The notes beneath the pieces were generated by a model. That model did not search any database. It worked only from the letters and a program-made list of their open reading frames with translations, and was not told where the DNA came from. Shown here piece by piece: positions 51,847 through 61,703 of a stretch of 64,000 nucleotides of DNA. Position numbers and translations under genes: made by a program. The stretch covers positions 581,287 to 645,286 of the forward strand of contig NZ_LMFA01000001.1 of the NCBI RefSeq assembly GCF_001426565.1, written 5' to 3'. The stretch is from Rhizobium sp. Root482. GTDB lineage: Bacteria > Pseudomonadota > Alphaproteobacteria > Rhizobiales > Rhizobiaceae. Positions within the stretch are counted from its first letter, which is position 1; each line of letters starts with the position of its first letter.

Positions 51847-53147
51847 CCGCCGGAAAACCCTGCCTGCCGCAGGCCGCGCCGGATGATTGGCGACCGGCGC
51901 ATCAGGTTCCAGATCAGCCCGGTGCGGTGGTTTTCGATCATCATTACCAGCAGGCCCTGGTCAAGCCCGACGCTGCGTAAATTGAGCCATCCCTCCGGCG
52001 TTTTGCCGGGAATACTCGGATTGAAGCTGCCGAGAAACCGTCCGTCCCTGAGGACGCCGGGATAGCGGGAAATCACATGGCGGGTCGCCGCAAGCGCCGC
52101 CTGCGGCTCGAACGGAAGGCAGGCGAGCGGCGCCCAGGGGGCGATCGTGCCGTCATCTGGCCCAAGCGGCACGCCACGTGCAGCATAGCCGGAAAAAGCC
52201 TGGCGGCGGCCATCCAGCAGCCGACGCGGCCGCAGCGGCCCGTCGCAGGATGTCAGCCCCCAGAGGTCGCGCCCGTACCCCGCAAAAGCGCCGGGATTAT
52301 CGCTGGCATAGTCGCGCTGCAGCGCAATGGCGCGGCGGGTATTATCGAAATAATCCATGTCCTTCACCGCAATCGCCGCATCGCGGATGCCGCGAAAATC
52401 GATCCAGGCATGGGAGAACAGATGTATGAACAGAGGCCCGGCGTAGAGAAATGGTCGCTCCCCGAACGTCATCCATTCATATTTATCGCAGAAGGCCTCA
52501 TAGCTCTCCCGACCCACAGGATAAGAGGGAGAAGCAAGCGCCAGCACATAGAGAATGATCGCTTCGCTATAGGCTTCCCAGCGATAGGGCAGAAAGCCAC
52601 CATGCGGCTTCCAGCCGAGCCGGAAGGACTTGCCGCCGTGGGTCGCCCAGGCCCAATTCATCCGCGCATAAAGCGCCGCCGCACAGGATCGGATCTCCTT
52701 TTCGATCGGATCGTCCCGGTCGAAATAGGCGGCCGCCACCAGCATGCCGGCCATCAGCAGCGCGCTGTCGATCAGAGACAGTTCGCTGCGCCAGGCGCGC
52801 TGTCCGGTCGCCATGTCGAGAAAGTGGTAATAGAAGCCCTTATACCCGGTCGCATCGGTGGCGCGGCCCTGCCGGCTCCCGGCAAAGAAGCGCAAGGTCG
52901 CCACCGTCCGCGCAGCCGCATCCTGCCGCGACATCCAGCCCCTTTCTACGCCAACCGGATAACAGGACAGACCGAAGCCGGTGGCGGCGATGCTCGACGG
53001 CACACCGGGCAGCGACGTATCGGCAATCAGTCCGTTTTCCGAATTGGCGTGCTCCAGAAAATAGCCGAAGGCGGCCCGCTGAAGCCGATCGAACAGTTCC
53101 TGATCGACGTCTCTATCCGTCTGCCGCGCATCGGATCGCCCGGTCAA
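51837..53147 (-). CDS. Glucoamylase-family protein (GH144-like)
   Basis: 436-residue protein of the glycoamylase-like (alpha/alpha)6 family that includes GH144 beta-1,2-glucanases and the C-terminal domain of cyclic beta-glucan synthases. Landmarks are the TGFGLSCYPVGVERGWM region near residue 57, GFYYHFLDMATGQR near 103, SLIDSALLMAGML near 123 and WEAYSEAIILYVLALASP near 191. No signal peptide is seen, so a cytoplasmic place is likely unless the start is upstream. A role in beta-1,2-glucan turnover would fit a rhizobium, but this is inference. Confidence 0.78.
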   Translation of the reverse strand: MTGRSDARQTDRDVDQELFDRLQRAAFGYFLEHANSENGLIADTSLPGVPSSIAATGFGLSCYPVGVERGWMSRQDAAARTVATLRFFAGSRQGRATDATGYKGFYYHFLDMATGQRAWRSELSLIDSALLMAGMLVAAAYFDRDDPIEKEIRSCAAALYARMNWAWATHGGKSFRLGWKPHGGFLPYRWEAYSEAIILYVLALASPSYPVGRESYEAFCDKYEWMTFGERPFLYAGPLFIHLFSHAWIDFRGIRDAAIAVKDMDYFDNTRRAIALQRDYASDNPGAFAGYGRDLWGLTSCDGPLRPRRLLDGRRQAFSGYAARGVPLGPDDGTIAPWAPLACLPFEPQAALAATRHVISRYPGVLRDGRFLGSFNPSIPGKTPEGWLNLRSVGLDQGLLVMMIENHRTGLIWNLMRRSPIIRRGLRQAGFSGGWL

Positions 53148-53288
53148 TTGCTGTCCCCACCTCCCTGCAACACTGGCGCGGTTATCACCGATTGTTGATG
53201 ACCTGAACGAGCGAAGGCCTCGCCCGGCAAGAGACCTGTGCTACACTTTTCCACGCATTGCGACCGGTAGCAGCGATCGGACGGTAAA

Positions 53289-54077
53289 ATGTTCACAACT
53301 CTTGCCCTGCTGTTCAGCCTTTCAGGAAACATTGCCGCGGCGAGCGGCAGCCCCGTCGATGTTGCGCTCGTGCTCGCCGTCGATATGTCCGGCTCGATGG
53401 ATATGGGAGAAGCGCAGGTGCAGCGCCAGGGCTATGTCGATGCCCTGCGCCACCCCGATTTTATCGCGGCGGTGACCGCCGGCCTCAACGGGCGCATCGC
53501 CATCAGCTATTTCGAATGGGCGGGCAGCGTCAACGAAACCTCGCTGGTCGATTGGCACCTGATCGAGGATGCGGACAATGCCGAGGCCTTTGCCGAGCAG
53601 ATCGCCTCGCGCCCGGTCGTCACCCGCAGGGGCACCTCGATCTCGAATGCGATCAGCTATGCCGCCAGGCTTGTCACGGCCAGTCCCCATGACGCCATGC
53701 GCCGGGTGATCGACGTCTCCGGCGACGGCCCCAACAATCTCGGTCCGCCGGTGAGCCCCATCCGCGACGCCACCGTCGCCGGCGGCATCGTCATCAACGG
53801 GCTTGCGATCCTCATCCGCCCGTCCGGCGGCATCGTGACGCTGGACCAGTATTACGCCGATTGCGTCATCGGCGGCCCCGGTTCTTTCGTGCTGCCGGTC
53901 CACCGCCCGGAAGATTTCGCAGTCGCCATCCGGCAGAAACTGGTCATGGAGGTGAGCGGCCGTTGGTCTGCACCGAAGGTCATTCCCGTACAGTCCGCGC
54001 CGCCCGCCGATTGCATGGCCGGCGAAAAGCTGCGCCCCGGCTTTCTCGATCGCGTTTATCCCGAACTCGACCGTTAA
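53289..54077 (+). CDS. DUF1194 protein with von Willebrand A-like domain
   Basis: 262-residue exported protein with a signal peptide (about 1-18, AAASG) and a VWA-type fold holding a MIDAS motif DMSGSMD near residue 32. DUF1194 is common in alphaproteobacteria and has no known function. Metal-dependent binding to another protein is likely. It is a single gene. Confidence 0.82.
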   Translation: MFTTLALLFSLSGNIAAASGSPVDVALVLAVDMSGSMDMGEAQVQRQGYVDALRHPDFIAAVTAGLNGRIAISYFEWAGSVNETSLVDWHLIEDADNAEAFAEQIASRPVVTRRGTSISNAISYAARLVTASPHDAMRRVIDVSGDGPNNLGPPVSPIRDATVAGGIVINGLAILIRPSGGIVTLDQYYADCVIGGPGSFVLPVHRPEDFAVAIRQKLVMEVSGRWSAPKVIPVQSAPPADCMAGEKLRPGFLDRVYPELDR

Positions 54078-54166
54078 GCCCTCAAATCAAGTTGACGGTC
54101 AGGCGGGAACCTTCGTCCTCGTCATGCGTTTGGGTGCGCCTGTCATAATGCTGCAAGAGAACGACC

Positions 54167-54400
54167 TTGAGTAACATACGCTTTCCCGCCCCCGTCAGAC
54201 TGATCAAACACAGCCAGGAGAATGTCATCGCCACCGCCTGGGACGCGGTGGAATTCCTGCGCCGCTGGCCGGCCAGGCGTGGCAATGCCTATCGCCGCGC
54301 GCTCCAGCACTGCCTGGATGCGCTCGACGGCATGCTGAGCCCGAAGAAGGCCTATGCCTCCTTCACCGCCGCCGCCCGCGAGGCCGGTATTCTCGGCTGA
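54167..54400 (+). CDS. DUF982 protein
   Basis: 77-residue protein of the small rhizobial DUF982 family (AWDAVEFLRRWPARRG and ALQHCLDALDG are typical), of unknown role. It starts with TTG; no ATG gives the full conserved domain. Confidence 0.75.
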   Translation: MSNIRFPAPVRLIKHSQENVIATAWDAVEFLRRWPARRGNAYRRALQHCLDALDGMLSPKKAYASFTAAAREAGILG

Positions 54401-54472
54401 GGAGATGCGCTCCTATCGGGCGACCCAATATCCAGTCACCATTCGATAAAACCGCTGCCATCAAACGCAATC

Positions 54473-54499
54473 AGCCCCGCAATCCTTCGACGCGGGGCT
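54473..54499 (-). terminator. Hairpin downstream of the helicase gene
   Basis: AGCCCCGC...GCGGGGCT, an 8-bp stem with an 11-base loop, 33 bp after the helicase stop. The T-run is weak, so a terminator is probable but not certain. Confidence 0.4.
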
Positions 54500-54531
54500 G
54501 GACCGGATGAAACAGCTTGAAATCGCCGATC

Positions 54532-56502
54532 TCAGTTCGGCTTGTTCTTCGGCTTGCGCTTGATGCCCTCGGCGCCCGACTTGGCAAATTTCGGCTTGTC
54601 AGACTTCGGCTTATCGAATTTCGGCTTCTCTGATCCCGGCTTATCAAAACCCGGCTTGTCAAAACCCGGCTTGTCGAAACCGGGCTTGCTGGACTTCTTG
54701 GTCCAGGGCTTGGCATCTGTCTTTTCGGGCGAACGGTGTTCGGCACCGGCAAAGTCCGGCCGGGCATCGAACTTGCGCTTCGGCTTGCCGTCGTTTTTCC
54801 AGTCGCCCCCTTTCGCCGGTTTCTTGCCGGCATAGGGCGCGCCGCGCGGGCCGCCGGAGAGATCCGGCATGCCGTTCAGCTGCGTCACGGTGATGCCCTT
54901 TTCGAGCATCCGTTTCGGCCCGACAGCCTCGATGAAGCGCTCGGTCCAGTCCGCGGCGATCTCGACATAGGTCTCCTCCGCCTGCATCTTGATGGCGCCG
55001 ATCTCCTGCTTGGTGATGCGGCCGATGCGGCAGAGCATCGGGATCAGCCAGCGCGGCTCGACATTCTGCTTGCGGCCGGCCGACAGCGAAAACCAGGTGC
55101 TGTTGCCGAAATCGCCACGCGGCGCGCGCGGCTCGCCCCGCTCCGGGCGTTCACCGCGATCCGGGCGATCACCGGACGGCGTGTAGTTGGGCGTATCCAT
55201 CAAATCTTCCGGCGCCGAGCGGCCGGCACGGGCCTGACGGAGAAAGGCGGCGGCCACCTGTTCGGCGCCGTGCTTTTCCAGAAGTTCGCGAATGAAATCG
55301 GCTTCGTCCGGCGTGATCGCCTCGGTCAGGGCCGGATCGGCCAGGACGCGCTCGTCGTCACGGCGGCTCACCTCGTCGGCCGAGGGCGGGCGCCCCCAAT
55401 CGGCATTGATATTCGCATCGCGCAACAGGCGCTCGGCCTTGCGGCGGGCGCTGTTCGGCACGATCAGGGCGCTAACGCCCTTGCGCCCTGCCCGTCCCGT
55501 ACGGCCGCTGCGGTGCAAAAGCGTGTCGGGATTGGTCGGCAGATCGGCATGGACGACCAGTTCGAGGCCCGGCAGGTCGATGCCGCGAGCGGCGACGTCG
55601 GTCGCGATGCAGACGCGGGCGCGCCCGTCGCGCATGGCCTGCAGCGCGTGGGTGCGTTCGTTCTGGCTGAGTTCGCCGGACATGGCAACGACCGAGAAAC
55701 CGCGATTGTTGAAGCGCGCCGTCAGATGGTTGACGGCGGCACGGGTCGAGCAGAACACCAATGCGTTCTTCGCCTCGTAAAAACGCAGGACGTTGATGAT
55801 CGCATTCTCGCGGTCGGACGGCGCAACCGTCAGGGCACGGTATTCGATGTCGAGATGCTGCTTCTGCTCCGCCTGGGTGGTGATACGGACGGCATCGCGC
55901 TGGTAGCTCTTGGCGAGATTGGCGATCGAACGCGGCACGGTGGCCGAAAACATCAGGGTGCGGCGCTCGGCGGGCGCGGCTTCGAGAATATATTCGAGGT
56001 CCTCGCGAAAACCGAGATCGAGCATCTCGTCGGCCTCGTCGAGGACGACCGCCTTCAGCGAGGACATGTCGAGGCCGCCACGGCGGATATGGTCGCAAAG
56101 CCGTCCGGGCGTGCCGACGACGATATGGGCACCACGGTCGAGCGCGCGCCGCTCGCTGCGCATGTCCATGCCGCCGACGCAGGAGGCGACGGTCGCCCCG
56201 GTCATCTCGTAGAGCCATTCAAGCTCGCGCTTGACCTGCAGGGCCAGTTCGCGGGTTGGAGCGACGGCAAGCGCCACAGGTGCGCCGGCCGCGCCGAAAC
56301 GGTCCTTGCCGTCGAGCAGCGTCGAGGCGAGCGCAAGCCCGAAGGCCACGGTCTTTCCCGATCCGGTCTGCGCCGAGACCAGCGCATCGCGGCCTTCGAG
56401 TTCGGGGCCTAGAACGGCCTTCTGAACCGGCGTCAACTCTGAATAACCGCGCTTGCTCAATGCCTGAGCGATCGCCGGAGCGATGCCGTCTAACTCTGCC
56501 AT
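54532..56502 (-). CDS. DEAD-box RNA helicase with DbpA-type RNA-binding domain
   Basis: 656-residue ATP-dependent RNA helicase. Motifs are Walker A AQTGSGKT (44-51), PTRELA (82-87), TPGR (131-134), DEAD (155-158), SAT in FSATVP, and HRSGRTGRAG. A DbpA RNA-binding domain covers about 470-560 (RIGRITKQEIGAIKMQ). The basic C-terminal tail holds seven tandem five-residue units of the KPGFD/KPKFD kind, near residues 615-650. The start at 56502 omits 22 unlikely residues. Such helicases act in ribosome assembly and cold adaptation. Confidence 0.9.
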   Translation of the reverse strand: MAELDGIAPAIAQALSKRGYSELTPVQKAVLGPELEGRDALVSAQTGSGKTVAFGLALASTLLDGKDRFGAAGAPVALAVAPTRELALQVKRELEWLYEMTGATVASCVGGMDMRSERRALDRGAHIVVGTPGRLCDHIRRGGLDMSSLKAVVLDEADEMLDLGFREDLEYILEAAPAERRTLMFSATVPRSIANLAKSYQRDAVRITTQAEQKQHLDIEYRALTVAPSDRENAIINVLRFYEAKNALVFCSTRAAVNHLTARFNNRGFSVVAMSGELSQNERTHALQAMRDGRARVCIATDVAARGIDLPGLELVVHADLPTNPDTLLHRSGRTGRAGRKGVSALIVPNSARRKAERLLRDANINADWGRPPSADEVSRRDDERVLADPALTEAITPDEADFIRELLEKHGAEQVAAAFLRQARAGRSAPEDLMDTPNYTPSGDRPDRGERPERGEPRAPRGDFGNSTWFSLSAGRKQNVEPRWLIPMLCRIGRITKQEIGAIKMQAEETYVEIAADWTERFIEAVGPKRMLEKGITVTQLNGMPDLSGGPRGAPYAGKKPAKGGDWKNDGKPKRKFDARPDFAGAEHRSPEKTDAKPWTKKSSKPGFDKPGFDKPGFDKPGSEKPKFDKPKSDKPKFAKSGAEGIKRKPKNKPN

Positions 56503-56680
56503 ATGTTTAATCTCTCGGAATTCGGCATTCATGCGCTCCATGATGAGCGCAGACGCCGCAGCCGGCACGTCGCCAGCAATACATGCGCGCCCTCATACTG
56601 CGCTTGCACGCAATTGTACAGAGCGCCCCACCTTAAGCCGAAGACAGCCTGGAAAGACCGGGACTCACTTGAAGCATATG

Positions 56681-57340
56681 TCAGCCGCCGGTCTGGCTAT
56701 GTGGCGCAGCCACCGGCTTGGATTCGGGCGACCCCTTGAAACGCAGGAAGATCGACAGGACGACCAGCACCGCGGTCGACAGGAATTCCGACTGCCAATT
56801 CTGGAAGGATTCAAACCAGAACTGGGCGCTGCCGAGATGCTCCAGGACCCCGGCCGGCGGTTGGCCGTGCAAGGCGGACTGGGCATTGTCCGCCTCGGCG
56901 CTGTAGCGCAGATGCAGCAGGAAGCTGACAAGGAAAAGCGCCGCGAGGCTAAGACCGAGCGAGTAGGAATAGAGGCTACGGATCATGCCGCCGGCTCTCA
57001 CCGGCCAGGGCGCCTCCGGATCATCAGCATGTTTCGCAGGGTCCTCGTCCTGTGGCGCCTCCTCGTCCGGATCCCGGGATTCCGACGAACCACGCTGAAA
57101 GAGGAAGGCCGTCAGCATCACATAGGCCGACATCTGCAGGAATTCGCTTTCCCAGTTTTCAAACAGGGCGGACAGAAACTGCCCCGATACCGCATAGGCG
57201 CCCAGCGTCATCGGCGAAGCGCCATGCTCCGTCAGTTCATGGTTGCTGACCTGCCAGCCAGTCAAAATCATGGCGATCACGGTCATCAACGAGACGGCCG
57301 CCAGAACGATCGTCAATCCATTGTCGCGCAAAAACCGCAT
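56681..57340 (-). CDS. DUF6766-type membrane protein with internal duplication
   Basis: 219-residue membrane protein with two similar halves. Each half has a hydrophobic helix, then a conserved FENWESEFLQMSAYVMLTAF or FQNWQSEFLSTAVLVVLSIF block, then SSES/SPES. A charged linker rich in Asp/Glu/Pro (about 90-115) joins them. The function is unknown. The start at 57340 is preferred over 57355. It is next to the catalase gene and may share stress control. Confidence 0.75.
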   Translation of the reverse strand: MRFLRDNGLTIVLAAVSLMTVIAMILTGWQVSNHELTEHGASPMTLGAYAVSGQFLSALFENWESEFLQMSAYVMLTAFLFQRGSSESRDPDEEAPQDEDPAKHADDPEAPWPVRAGGMIRSLYSYSLGLSLAALFLVSFLLHLRYSAEADNAQSALHGQPPAGVLEHLGSAQFWFESFQNWQSEFLSTAVLVVLSIFLRFKGSPESKPVAAPHSQTGG

Positions 57341-57384
57341 CTCGATACTCCACACGCAATTTCCTCAATCCAACCATCGTCAGG

Positions 57385-57409
57385 CGCGCGGGGCTTTGTG
57401 CCCCGCGCG
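57385..57409. other. GC-rich hairpin after the catalase gene
   Basis: CGCGCGGGGC-TTTGT-GCCCCGCGCG, a perfect 10-bp stem six bases after the catalase stop, without a T-run on either strand. It could stabilise or end the catalase message. Confidence 0.45.
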
Positions 57410-57415
57410 ACCGTG

Positions 57416-59569
57416 TCATTCGATCGGCGGCGAGGCCTGGCCAAGCTTGACGGAAGGCTCCCTTCCCCAGATGCGCAGCTTTCCGAGCTCGGCCACAAAG
57501 GATTGCGCATCGGCGGCAGCACCGAGCTTGATGGTCCCTTCGTCCAGGTCGCCGGCAATGCCCGCCTTTTCCAGAAGCGGCATCGCTACCTCGACATAAC
57601 CGATGAATTTACAGTGCGAGAAGGCATCGGCGACGAAATCACGGGCGGTTGCCTCCATGACCAGATCGGCAATCGCGTCCTTGGACGGCAGAATGGCGAC
57701 CGCGTCGTAGAGCACCGAGGGTCCGCCATCGATCATCTGGTGGGCCGGCACCCATTCCCCGTCCGAGGCGGTGACGCCGCCGACCTTCGGCGCAATGATT
57801 TCGAACACTGCCTTTTCAGCGGTGACCGCATCGATCAGGGCCCTCAGCAAGGCTGCATCGACGCCGTCTGTAGCCAGGATGCCGAGCTTGCGACCCTCGA
57901 ACCGCTTCGGCCCGTTCTCGATGATGCTGAGAGCCGGCGACGGATCGAGATCCTGTCGTGTCGGCATGGCCGCATCGGCGGGCTTGGGCATGGACTGGAA
58001 GCCGAGCTTGTGGCCAACCGTTCTCGCCAGCGTCTCGTCGATGTTGAAGAGATGGGCGACCATGCGCTCGCGGATCACCGGCGTTTCGACCTTGCTTAGC
58101 TCGAAGGTCAGAGCTGAGGCGATATGGCGCTTTTCCGGCGGGGTCTGGCTGATATAGAACTGCCGCGCCTGGCTGTAGTGATCGGCAAAGCTTTCCGGCC
58201 GCAGGCGCGCCTTTTCGCCCTGTTCCGCTGCCGGGAAATGACGATAGCCCCGCATCGGCGTTTCGCGCGGACCCTCGCCCCAGGAATTGGGCTGGTAGTT
58301 TGCACGACCAACGGGATTGCGCATGGCCATGTGTCCGTCCTGCTGGAAATGAGCAAAGGGACATTTCGGCGCATTGATCGGCAGATGGGTGAAATTTGGC
58401 CCGCCCAGCCGCTTCAGCTGCGTATCGAGATAGGAGAAATTGCGCCCCTGCAGCAGTGGATCATTGCTGAAATCGATACCCGGCGGCACGTTCTGGGTCA
58501 TGAACGCCACTTGCTCGGTCTCGGCGAAGAAATTATCCGGCATGCGGTCGAGCACCAGCCGCCCGACAGGCTGCGGCGGCAGGATTTCCTCCGGGATGAT
58601 CTTGGTTGCGTCCAGCACGTCAAAATCAAACTTGTCGGCAAAATCCTGGTCGAAAAGCTGGACCTGCAATTCCCATTCGGGAAAGTTTCCGGACTGGATC
58701 GACTGCCAGAGGTCGCGCCGGTGGTAATCGGGATCGGCGCCGTTGATCTTCACCGCCTCGTTCCAGGCGACCGACTGCAGCCCGAGCTTCGGCTTCCAGT
58801 GGAACTTGACGAAGGTGGATTCGTCCTTGGCGTTGACGAAACGAAACGTGTGGACGCCAAATCCTTCCATGAACCGGAACGATCGCGGAATGGCGCGGTC
58901 CGACATGATCCACATGATCATATGCATGCTTTCCGGCGTCAGGCTGATGAAATCCCAGAAATTGTCATGGGCGCTTTGCGCCTGCGGAAAGGCACGGTCG
59001 GGTTCCGGCTTGACCGCATGCACCATGTCCGGAAAGCGGATCGCATCCTGGATGAAGAAGACCGGGATATTGTTGCCGACGAGATCCCAGTTTCCTTCCT
59101 GGGTATAGAGTTTCACGGCAAAGCCCCGGACGTCACGCGCGAGATCGAAGGAGCCCTTGCTGCCGGCAACCGTCGAAAACCGCACGAAGGCGGGCGTCCT
59201 TTCGCCGGGCCGCTGGAAAAGATCGGCACGCGTATAGGCGGCAAGCGATTCATAGGTTTCGAAATAGCCATGGGCGCCATAGCCGCGCGCATGGACCACT
59301 CTCTCTGGAATACGCTCATGGTCGAAATGGAAGATTTTTTCGCGGAAATGGAAATCGTCCATTACGAGCGGCCCGCGCGGGCCGACACGCACGCTGTTCT
59401 GGTCGTCCGCAACCGGCCCACCCTGGGCCGTGGTCATGATCGGCGTATCGCCTTCGGCCACCTGATGCAGTTCGCCGCCCGCACCGCGCTGCAGTTTCTG
59501 GTCATGGATTTTCGCCGTCTCCGCACTCGCATTTGGGGGCGTGCCGGTCGTGGATGGATTTTTTGCCAT
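57416..59569 (-). CDS. katE: Large-subunit catalase (HPII/KatE type)
   Basis: 717-residue heme catalase that turns hydrogen peroxide into water and oxygen. The distal histidine is His93 in [15 protein letters not shown]; the [20 protein letters not shown] region follows (quoted in part). The last 150 residues form the flavodoxin/class-I-amidotransferase-like domain seen only in large-subunit catalases. GGAG precedes the ATG at 59569; the longer frame to 59605 is less likely. Confidence 0.93.
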   Translation of the reverse strand: MAKNPSTTGTPPNASAETAKIHDQKLQRGAGGELHQVAEGDTPIMTTAQGGPVADDQNSVRVGPRGPLVMDDFHFREKIFHFDHERIPERVVHARGYGAHGYFETYESLAAYTRADLFQRPGERTPAFVRFSTVAGSKGSFDLARDVRGFAVKLYTQEGNWDLVGNNIPVFFIQDAIRFPDMVHAVKPEPDRAFPQAQSAHDNFWDFISLTPESMHMIMWIMSDRAIPRSFRFMEGFGVHTFRFVNAKDESTFVKFHWKPKLGLQSVAWNEAVKINGADPDYHRRDLWQSIQSGNFPEWELQVQLFDQDFADKFDFDVLDATKIIPEEILPPQPVGRLVLDRMPDNFFAETEQVAFMTQNVPPGIDFSNDPLLQGRNFSYLDTQLKRLGGPNFTHLPINAPKCPFAHFQQDGHMAMRNPVGRANYQPNSWGEGPRETPMRGYRHFPAAEQGEKARLRPESFADHYSQARQFYISQTPPEKRHIASALTFELSKVETPVIRERMVAHLFNIDETLARTVGHKLGFQSMPKPADAAMPTRQDLDPSPALSIIENGPKRFEGRKLGILATDGVDAALLRALIDAVTAEKAVFEIIAPKVGGVTASDGEWVPAHQMIDGGPSVLYDAVAILPSKDAIADLVMEATARDFVADAFSHCKFIGYVEVAMPLLEKAGIAGDLDEGTIKLGAAADAQSFVAELGKLRIWGREPSVKLGQASPPIE

Positions 59570-59684
59570 GGGGGAGCTCCGTATGCCGGGAAGTATTGCT
59601 CCCAAACCATCAGCAGCACACTTAGTTCCGGCGGGTGGCCAAGATTCCTAAATCGTCCTGGCCAGCCCGCAGGATGGCTGCCCG

Positions 59685-60464
59685 TTATCGCAACAGCCCC
59701 TGCCCGCCATCGACCCAGATCGGCGAACCCGTCACATGGCGGCTGCGATCCGAGGCAAGGAATACGACCACTTCGGCGACATCCCGGCTGCGCCCCGGCG
59801 CGCCGCCGGTAATCGGCACCTGACCCTCCGGCCATTCCACGGGAATGGCGGTCTCCTCCTCGCCGCGCAATTCGGTATTGGTATCGATATTCGTCTCGAT
59901 CTCGCCGGGGCAGACCGCATTGACGCGAATGCCGTGTCTCGCAAGTTCCAGCGCCAGTTGCTGCACCATGGCGACCTGGCCTGCCTTGGTCGCCGTATAG
60001 GCGGTGGCTCCCGGCGTGGTGAAGGTCCGCGTCCCGTTGATCGAGGAAACGACCACGATCGATCCGCCATCGGCCTTGAGATGGGGAACGGTGAGATGGA
60101 TGGTGAGGTAGGTGCCGCGCAGATTGACCGCGATAGTCTTGTCCCATTCGTCCGGCTTCAGATCGTCGATCGGCGCCCAGACGCCGTTGATGCCGGCGTT
60201 CGCCACGACGATATCGAGCCGCCCGAACCGGGAGATCAGGAGATCGACCGCCTCGCGCATTTCCTGCTCCACGGATATATCGGCGACAAGGGCAATCGCC
60301 TGCCCGCCTGACGCCGCGATCTCGTCCGCAGTCCTTTTCACCTCGTCGCCGGTGCGGCCGAGAACGCCGATGGCGGCGCCGTCTGCCGCAAGCGCCAGCG
60401 CCGATGCCCTGCCGATCCCGGAGCCGCCACCGGTCACAAGCGCCACTTTATTGCTCAGGGTCAT
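59685..60464 (-). CDS. SDR-family oxidoreductase
   Basis: 259-residue short-chain dehydrogenase/reductase. The cofactor motif is TGGGSGIG (residues 11-18), NAG lies near 90, and the catalytic Ser-Tyr-Lys set is visible as SSINGTRTFT and YTATK near 140-160. The substrate is not evident. GGGAGG lies upstream of the ATG at 60464; the longer frame to 60596 reads like non-coding DNA. Confidence 0.87.
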   Translation of the reverse strand: MTLSNKVALVTGGGSGIGRASALALAADGAAIGVLGRTGDEVKRTADEIAASGGQAIALVADISVEQEMREAVDLLISRFGRLDIVVANAGINGVWAPIDDLKPDEWDKTIAVNLRGTYLTIHLTVPHLKADGGSIVVVSSINGTRTFTTPGATAYTATKAGQVAMVQQLALELARHGIRVNAVCPGEIETNIDTNTELRGEEETAIPVEWPEGQVPITGGAPGRSRDVAEVVVFLASDRSRHVTGSPIWVDGGQGLLR

Positions 60465-60695
60465 GCAAACCTCCCATCTATGTGGATCACACCGCTCACA
60501 CCGATCAAGCTGTCGGCGAGACGGATATGGCTGTCTTTTCGACAAAGAAAAGGGACGGCATTCCCTCCAGCAGGAAAATCGGCAATCGCCAGTCAAACCA
60601 GGAAGTTAGGGAACCAAACCGCCCATCGGTGCGTTTCGGCGTTTTGGAGAGAAGCGATCCGCGGCAGTCGTGCGACATTGCAAAGGGACCGGACA

Positions 60696-61703
60696 ATGCC
60701 GCCGACGGAAAATCGCCCGCGGGCGAAGCCGCACCTTCCCCTTTTCATCCTGCCCTTCTGCCTGGCCGGTTGCTCGGGCTCTCAATCCGCTCTTTCGCCG
60801 GCGGGAGAAGAAGCCTCCTCCATCTACCTGCTTCTCATCGTCACCACCTGCGGCGCGGCGGTGATATGGTGCCTGGTCACAGCCTTGCTCGTCTATGCGG
60901 GGCGGTCACGGCGGCATGTCTACAGTGCCGGCGCGGGCCAGAAGCTCATCCTCTGGGGCGGTGCCATCCTGCCCACGTCCATTCTTTGCCTGTTGCTCGG
61001 CTATGCCCTCTGGCTCATGCCGGCAACCCGCCCCTGGCTCACCAACAACGAGACGAGTGGATTTCGCATCGAGGCGACCGGCGAGCAATATTGGTGGCGC
61101 TTTGCCTATCGTGATGCCGAGAACGGGATCTCGTTCGACACAGCCAATGAACTCCGCCTTCCTGTCGGCGAGCGTATCCGGTTCGCGCTGCGGGCCTCGG
61201 ATGTCATCCATTCCTTCTGGATCCCCTCGCTTGGCGGCAAGATGGACATGATCCCCGGCCGCACCAATTTCTTCTCACTCGAGGCCACCCGCCCGGGCAT
61301 CTATCGCGCCCCTTGCGCGGAATTCTGCGGCACCTCGCACGCGCTGATGGCATTCACCGTCGTGGTAATGGAAAAGGAGCCGTTTCGAGAATGGATGGAA
61401 CGGCAGACAAACCTGCTGCGTCCACGTGAGACCGAGGGCGCCCGCCTCTTTGCACGGCATGGCTGCGCCGCCTGCCACACGATCCGCGGCACACAGGCGC
61501 GCGGCCGGATCGGCCCGGACCTGACCGATATCGGCGCCCGCCAGACGATTGCCGCCGGCACACTGGCCAATACGGCGGAGAATATCGCCCGCTTCATCCG
61601 CGCCCCCCACGCGGTCAAGCCCGGCGTGAAAATGCCGGCCTTCCCGATGATCCCGCAGGCCGAACTCACCGCCCTTGCGGCCTATCTGAAAGGTTTGCAA
61701 TGA
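60696..61703 (+). CDS. ctaC: Cytochrome c oxidase subunit II with fused cytochrome c (caa3 type)
   Basis: 335-residue membrane lipoprotein. Lipobox LAGC with Cys26 as the lipid site, two transmembrane helices (about 40-65 and 85-105), a CuA domain with HSFWIP and CAEFCGTSHALM ligands, and a C-terminal cytochrome c domain with CAACH heme motif and a likely axial Met in VKMPAFPM. It passes electrons from the cytochrome c domain to CuA. The start at 60696 has GGGACCGG upstream; the longer frame to 60480 is rejected. It overlaps the next gene by four bases. Confidence 0.9.
   Translation: MPPTENRPRAKPHLPLFILPFCLAGCSGSQSALSPAGEEASSIYLLLIVTTCGAAVIWCLVTALLVYAGRSRRHVYSAGAGQKLILWGGAILPTSILCLLLGYALWLMPATRPWLTNNETSGFRIEATGEQYWWRFAYRDAENGISFDTANELRLPVGERIRFALRASDVIHSFWIPSLGGKMDMIPGRTNFFSLEATRPGIYRAPCAEFCGTSHALMAFTVVVMEKEPFREWMERQTNLLRPRETEGARLFARHGCAACHTIRGTQARGRIGPDLTDIGARQTIAAGTLANTAENIARFIRAPHAVKPGVKMPAFPMIPQAELTALAAYLKGLQ

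Noticed and set aside
54736-56412. 558-residue plus-strand frame opposite the helicase
   Set aside because: It is antisense to all helicase motifs and has no recognisable domain.
58124-59812. 562-residue plus-strand frame opposite the catalase
   Set aside because: Shadow of a highly conserved catalase gene.
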